Below are positions 61,116 through 64,000 of a DNA stretch of 64,000 nt, piece after piece. The position numbers and the translations under genes were made by a program. Each line of letters opens with the position of its first letter. Positions within the stretch are counted from its first letter, which is position 1. The notes beneath the pieces were generated by a model. That model saw only the letters and a list, made by a program, of their open reading frames with translations, was not told the origin of the DNA and searched no databases. The stretch is from Pseudomonas sp. TH41 (lineage in GTDB: Bacteria; Pseudomonadota; Gammaproteobacteria; Pseudomonadales; Pseudomonadaceae). The stretch lies in NCBI RefSeq assembly GCF_016650695.1, contig NZ_JAEKFH010000005.1, forward strand, positions 434,001 through 498,000. The letters are read 5' to 3'.

Positions 61116-61159
61116 TAGTCTCATCGGACGTTGGCCGACAAGTGCTGCAGTCCTAGCAT
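61116..61159 (+). promoter_or_regulatory. Steroid operator and promoter of the SDR-SRPBCC pair
   Basis: TAGTCT-CATC-GGACGTTG (61116-61133), 20 bases, TAGCAT (61154-61159). Confidence 0.65.
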
Positions 61160-61194
61160 CAACAGTATTTCCACCCGACAGAACGAGAATCCCG

Positions 61195-61968
61195 ATGCTT
61201 GATCCGATGGACTTTCGCGGCAAAGTGGTACTGGTCACCGGCGGTGGCAAAGGTGTCGGTCGCGGCATCAGCCAGCGCTTTCTGGACAGCGGCGCCGACG
61301 TGGTGATCTGCGGTCGCGAAGCGCCGCACACCTTGCCCGCCAGTGCTGAGCGCGAGGCGTTGTTTTTGCCCTGCGATTTGCGCGATGTCGAGCAGTCCGC
61401 GCAGTTGATTGAGGCCATCGTCGAGCGCTTTGGTCGCCTCGATGTGTTGGTCAACAACGCCGGCGGCTCACCGAATGCCGACGCTGCCAGCGCCTCGCCG
61501 CGTTTTAGCGAAGCGATCATCCGCCTTAATTTGCTGGCACCGCTGAATCTCTGTCAGCAGGCCAATCAGGTGATGCAAACGCAGGCCGGGGGTGGCGCGA
61601 TCATCAATATTTGCAGCGTCAGCGCCACCCGCCCCTCCCCCGGCACTGCTGCCTATGGTGCGGCCAAGGCCGGTTTGTTGAACCTGACCACATCACTGGC
61701 GGTGGAGTGGGCGCCCAAGGTGCGGGTCAACGCCGTGACCGCCGGGCTGATACTCACCGAACAAGCCGCCATGCACTATGGTGACGACGCCGGTATTGCC
61801 CGGGTGGCGGCGACCATTCCGTTGCAACGCCTGGCAGCCCCTGAAGACATTGGCGATACCTGCCTGTACCTGGCGTCGTCGCTGGCTCGTTACGTCAGCG
61901 GCGCAGACATCACCGTGCATGGCGGCGGCGAACGCCCGGCTTTTCTCGACGCGGCTCAATCCCATTGA
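61195..61968 (+). CDS. SDR-family dehydrogenase of the steroid regulon
   Basis: 257 residues from the ATG at 61195 (MLDPMDFRGKVVLVTGGGKGVGRGI). NNAGGSPNADAASASP, Tyr-Lys in AYGAAKAGLLNLTTSLAVEWAP, and YVSGADITVHGGGE. The SPNADAAS insert is typical of a subgroup found in steroid clusters. A longer frame would start inside the REPIN. Pairs with the SRPBCC gene 17 bases downstream. Substrate unknown. Confidence 0.82.
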   Translation: MLDPMDFRGKVVLVTGGGKGVGRGISQRFLDSGADVVICGREAPHTLPASAEREALFLPCDLRDVEQSAQLIEAIVERFGRLDVLVNNAGGSPNADAASASPRFSEAIIRLNLLAPLNLCQQANQVMQTQAGGGAIINICSVSATRPSPGTAAYGAAKAGLLNLTTSLAVEWAPKVRVNAVTAGLILTEQAAMHYGDDAGIARVAATIPLQRLAAPEDIGDTCLYLASSLARYVSGADITVHGGGERPAFLDAAQSH

Positions 61969-61985
61969 ACAAGAGGAGTTCCGAC

Positions 61986-62471
61986 ATGCCCGCGATTGCC
62001 AGCCACAGCGTTCTACTTGATCTCACCCCGCAAGCCGCCTGGGCCAAACTGCGCGACCTGAGCCTCGCCCCGCACTATGTGCCGGGCTTGACCGGTTGCC
62101 AGTTTCATCCCGGCGCACGTGAAGGACTTGGCGCCAGTCGCCGGGTGTTTCGCAAGGGCGGCCAATGGCTGGATGAAAGCGTGGTGCAATGGCAGGAAGG
62201 TGCAGGTTTCGTACTGATCCTGCACCGGGCCAGTGACGGCGCGCCCTTCCCGTTTCGCGAGGCCAGCTTCAGTTATGCCCTGCAAGGCGAGGGAGATGGG
62301 GCACGCATTACCACGCGCATGAGCTACAGCCTGCGCGGTGGCAGGCTGGTGGAATGGCTGCTGGCCAAGGCGTTCAACAACGTCGTGCGACAGATCGCCG
62401 AGAACCTCAAGGCGTACTACGAAAGCGGGCAGACGCAGAATTGCGACTTGCTCGCCGAACGCGCCCTGTAG
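61986..62471 (+). CDS. SRPBCC (START/Bet v1-fold) ligand-binding protein
   Basis: 161 residues from the ATG at 61986 behind AAGAGGAG. Polyketide-cyclase-like SRPBCC domain: TPQAAWAKLRDLSLAPHYVPGLTGCQF at the start and a C-terminal long helix (EWLLAKAFNNVVRQIAENLKAYYES). This fold binds hydrophobic ligands such as sterols; with its SDR partner it may carry or isomerise a steroid intermediate. Confidence 0.82.
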   Translation: MPAIASHSVLLDLTPQAAWAKLRDLSLAPHYVPGLTGCQFHPGAREGLGASRRVFRKGGQWLDESVVQWQEGAGFVLILHRASDGAPFPFREASFSYALQGEGDGARITTRMSYSLRGGRLVEWLLAKAFNNVVRQIAENLKAYYESGQTQNCDLLAERAL

Positions 62472-62479
62472 CAGGCTCG

Positions 62480-62665
62480 TGTAGCAGCTGCCGAGCCTGC
62501 GAGGCTGCGTTCGGCTCGCGTAGCAGCTGCCGAGCTTGCGAGGCTGCGTTCGGCTGCGCAGCAGTCGTAAAATCAGGCGATTCGGTATTCGAGACAAACC
62601 GTGGGGGCAGGATTCACGACTGCTTCGCAGCCGAACGCAGCCTCGCAGGCTCGGCAGCTGCTACG
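62480..62665. repeat. Large inverted repeat, GTAGCAGCTG family, with a 39-bp duplication
   Basis: Left arm GTAGCAGCTGCCGAGC...GGCTGCGTTCGGCT occurs twice, 39 bases apart (62481 and 62520); one complementary right arm ends CAGCTGCTAC near 62663. Gene-free gap between the SRPBCC gene and KSI. Confidence 0.85.
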
Positions 62666-62694
62666 GGGATGTGTTCAAGCTGCTTGGCATTAGC

Positions 62695-63084
62695 CTATGC
62701 CCCACCTTGAGCGGTCAGATTGACCTCGCTCCAATAGGCTTTCATCGAGCGGATCTTGCCGTCCGCATCGAACTCCATCACATCGATCACATGTAGCGAA
62801 CACGGTTGCCCGGCCCACTCCATGTCGACCCGGAATGGCATCGCCCCGCAACCGTTGAGTGTCGCTCGAACCGGGCCGGTCAGGGTCGCCGAGACGTTGC
62901 TTGCACCCAGTCCTTCACGGTAGAAACGTTCGATGGCCACAAGTCCCTGAATCGGCGGCTGGCCGACCGGGTCTTCGACCACCGCACCCTGGGCGTAGAG
63001 CGCCACAATCGCGTCGATGTCGCCGGCGTCCACCAGCTCCACATAACGCGCCATGGTCTGTTGAATCTGCTGAGTGCCGATCAT
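62695..63084 (-). CDS. ksi: Delta5-3-ketosteroid isomerase
   Basis: 129 residues. Very close to Pseudomonas putida KSI, with the catalytic residues at equivalent places: Tyr14 (MARYVELVDAGD), Asp38 (VEDPVGQPPI) and Asp101 (HVIDVMEFD), plus NGCGAMPFRV and AYWSEVNL. It moves the double bond of delta5-3-ketosteroids to delta4, feeding the Kst/Ksh steps. Its start abuts the stop of the upstream thiolase gene, so both share one transcript that begins outside the window. Confidence 0.96.
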   Translation of the reverse strand: MIGTQQIQQTMARYVELVDAGDIDAIVALYAQGAVVEDPVGQPPIQGLVAIERFYREGLGASNVSATLTGPVRATLNGCGAMPFRVDMEWAGQPCSLHVIDVMEFDADGKIRSMKAYWSEVNLTAQGGA

Positions 63085-64000
63085 TCAAACCACCTCGAAC
63101 AGTGCAGCGGCCCCCATGCCACCACCGATGCACATACTCACCACCACGTAGCGCAAACCGCGGCGCTGTCCCTCGACCAACGCGTGACCGACCATCCGCG
63201 CGCCGGACATGCCAAACGGGTGCCCGATGGAAATCGCCCCGCCGTTGACGTTCAATCGCTCAGACGGAATGCCCAGGGTGTCGCGGCAGTACTGCACCTG
63301 ACAGGCGAATGCCTCGTTCAATTCCCAGAGGCCAATGTGGTCCATGGTCAGACCATGACGCTTGAGCAATTTCGGAATGGCATACACAGGCCCGATGCCC
63401 ATCTCGTCGGAGTTGCAGCCAGCGACCGCCATCCCGCGATAAATCCCCAGCGGTTCCAGTCCACGCTTTTCAGCGAGTTTGGCGCTCATCAGCACAGACG
63501 CCGAAGCGCCATCGGACAATTGCGAGGCATTGCCGGCCGTGATGAAGCGGCCCTTGTCACTCCACTGACCGCCCGGCCACACCGGCTCCAGTGCATTCAG
63601 GCTTTCACGCGTGGTGTCGATGCGGTTGCACTCGTCGCGCAGCAAGGTGACGGACTCGTAGCGGGTCTCGCCGCTGGTTTTGTCGACAATCACTTTGCGG
63701 CTGGTCAGCGGCGCGAGTTCACGGTCGAACAACCCGGCACTTTGCGCCAACGCCGTACGCACCTGGCTCTGGTAACTGTATTCGTCCTGTTCCTCGCGGG
63801 AAATGCCATAACGTGCAGAGACGATCTCGGCCGTTTCGATCATCGGGATATAAGCGTGCGGATCAAGTTCGATCACCGCGCCGGACTGGTTGCGATACAG
63901 GTTTTTGTGTTTGTTCTGCACCAGGGAAATCGACTCCAGGCCTCCGGCCACGGCGATGTCGATTTCGTCGCACATGATGCCTTTGGCGGCCATGGCGATA
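63085..64000 (-). CDS. Steroid-cluster thiolase (N-terminus beyond window edge)
   Basis: About 305 C-terminal residues of an acetyl-CoA acetyltransferase-type thiolase. It has IAVAGGLESISLVQN, His in NGGAISIGHPFGMSGARM and the second Cys in VVSMCIGGGMGAAALFEV. The N-terminal nucleophile Cys lies beyond the right edge; an internal ATG at 63993 is not the start. Directly upstream of ksi, so probably side-chain or ring beta-oxidation. Confidence 0.85.
   Translation of the reverse strand, partial: IAMAAKGIMCDEIDIAVAGGLESISLVQNKHKNLYRNQSGAVIELDPHAYIPMIETAEIVSARYGISREEQDEYSYQSQVRTALAQSAGLFDRELAPLTSRKVIVDKTSGETRYESVTLLRDECNRIDTTRESLNALEPVWPGGQWSDKGRFITAGNASQLSDGASASVLMSAKLAEKRGLEPLGIYRGMAVAGCNSDEMGIGPVYAIPKLLKRHGLTMDHIGLWELNEAFACQVQYCRDTLGIPSERLNVNGGAISIGHPFGMSGARMVGHALVEGQRRGLRYVVVSMCIGGGMGAAALFEVV

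Noticed and set aside
63084..64000. Promoter of ksi inside the window
   Set aside because: ksi starts directly at the thiolase stop codon, so its promoter should lie beyond the right edge; no operator seen between them.

Overview
The window reads as chromosomal DNA of a Pseudomonas, most likely of the P. fluorescens complex. The grounds are the order ppiD-hupB-lon-clpX-clpP-tig-tRNAs-folD, which is the pseudomonad core order, the high GC content, and the many REP/REPIN elements with GTGGGAGC...GCTTGC ends typical of that group. No strain can be named from the sequence alone.

Layout. Positions 1-9.3 kb (minus strand) hold the protein quality-control block ppiD, hupB, lon, clpX, clpP and tig, then a His-Leu-His-Arg tRNA operon behind a strong stable-RNA promoter, plus a degenerate tRNA-Asp-like relic beside ppiD. 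Positions 9.4-21.2 kb are ordinary accessory and housekeeping genes: folD, pbpG, small acidic proteins, a C39-like lipoprotein that has lost its catalytic residues, a TerC-family protein, nhaR, an MFS transporter, DUF1993, and a lipid-linked sugar cassette (ArnT-like transferase, LpxB-N-like protein, GT2, nucleotide-sugar epimerase). REP elements sit in most gaps.

From 21.5 kb to the right edge almost everything belongs to an aerobic steroid (testosterone/bile-acid type) degradation island. The enzymes cover 3-beta/17-beta-hydroxysteroid dehydrogenase, delta5-3-ketosteroid isomerase, two ketosteroid dehydrogenases (KstD-like and Kst4D-like), 9-alpha-hydroxylase KshA/KshB, HsaA/HsaB hydroxylation, HsaC ring-A cleavage and HsaD hydrolysis. 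HsaE/F/G process the C6 fragment. The C/D rings are handled by FadD3, IpdC, EchA20, IpdA/IpdB, two acyl-CoA dehydrogenases, other beta-oxidation enzymes and FadA6. A DUF1302/DUF1329 outer-membrane pair, a secreted SurE-like phosphatase, a RibB-like flavin gene, a Nudix hydrolase, a luciferase-like monooxygenase, a tiny cysteine-rich protein and a TeiR-like LuxR regulator lie among them. An IS110/IS1111-type insertion sequence sits between the fadD3 and kstD operons.

Main new observation: thirteen promoters of this island share one operator, TAGTCC-N4-GGACGATG, always pointing at the gene. In twelve cases a -10-like hexamer starts exactly 20 bp after the operator, and in one case 19 bp after it. 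This defines a steroid regulon directly from sequence, with the architecture of class II activation. It places several uncharacterised genes (Nudix hydrolase, 55-residue protein, luciferase-like monooxygenase, RibB-like gene, esterase) under the same control as the known pathway. The LuxR-family protein at 55.0 kb is the best candidate activator; that link is inference.
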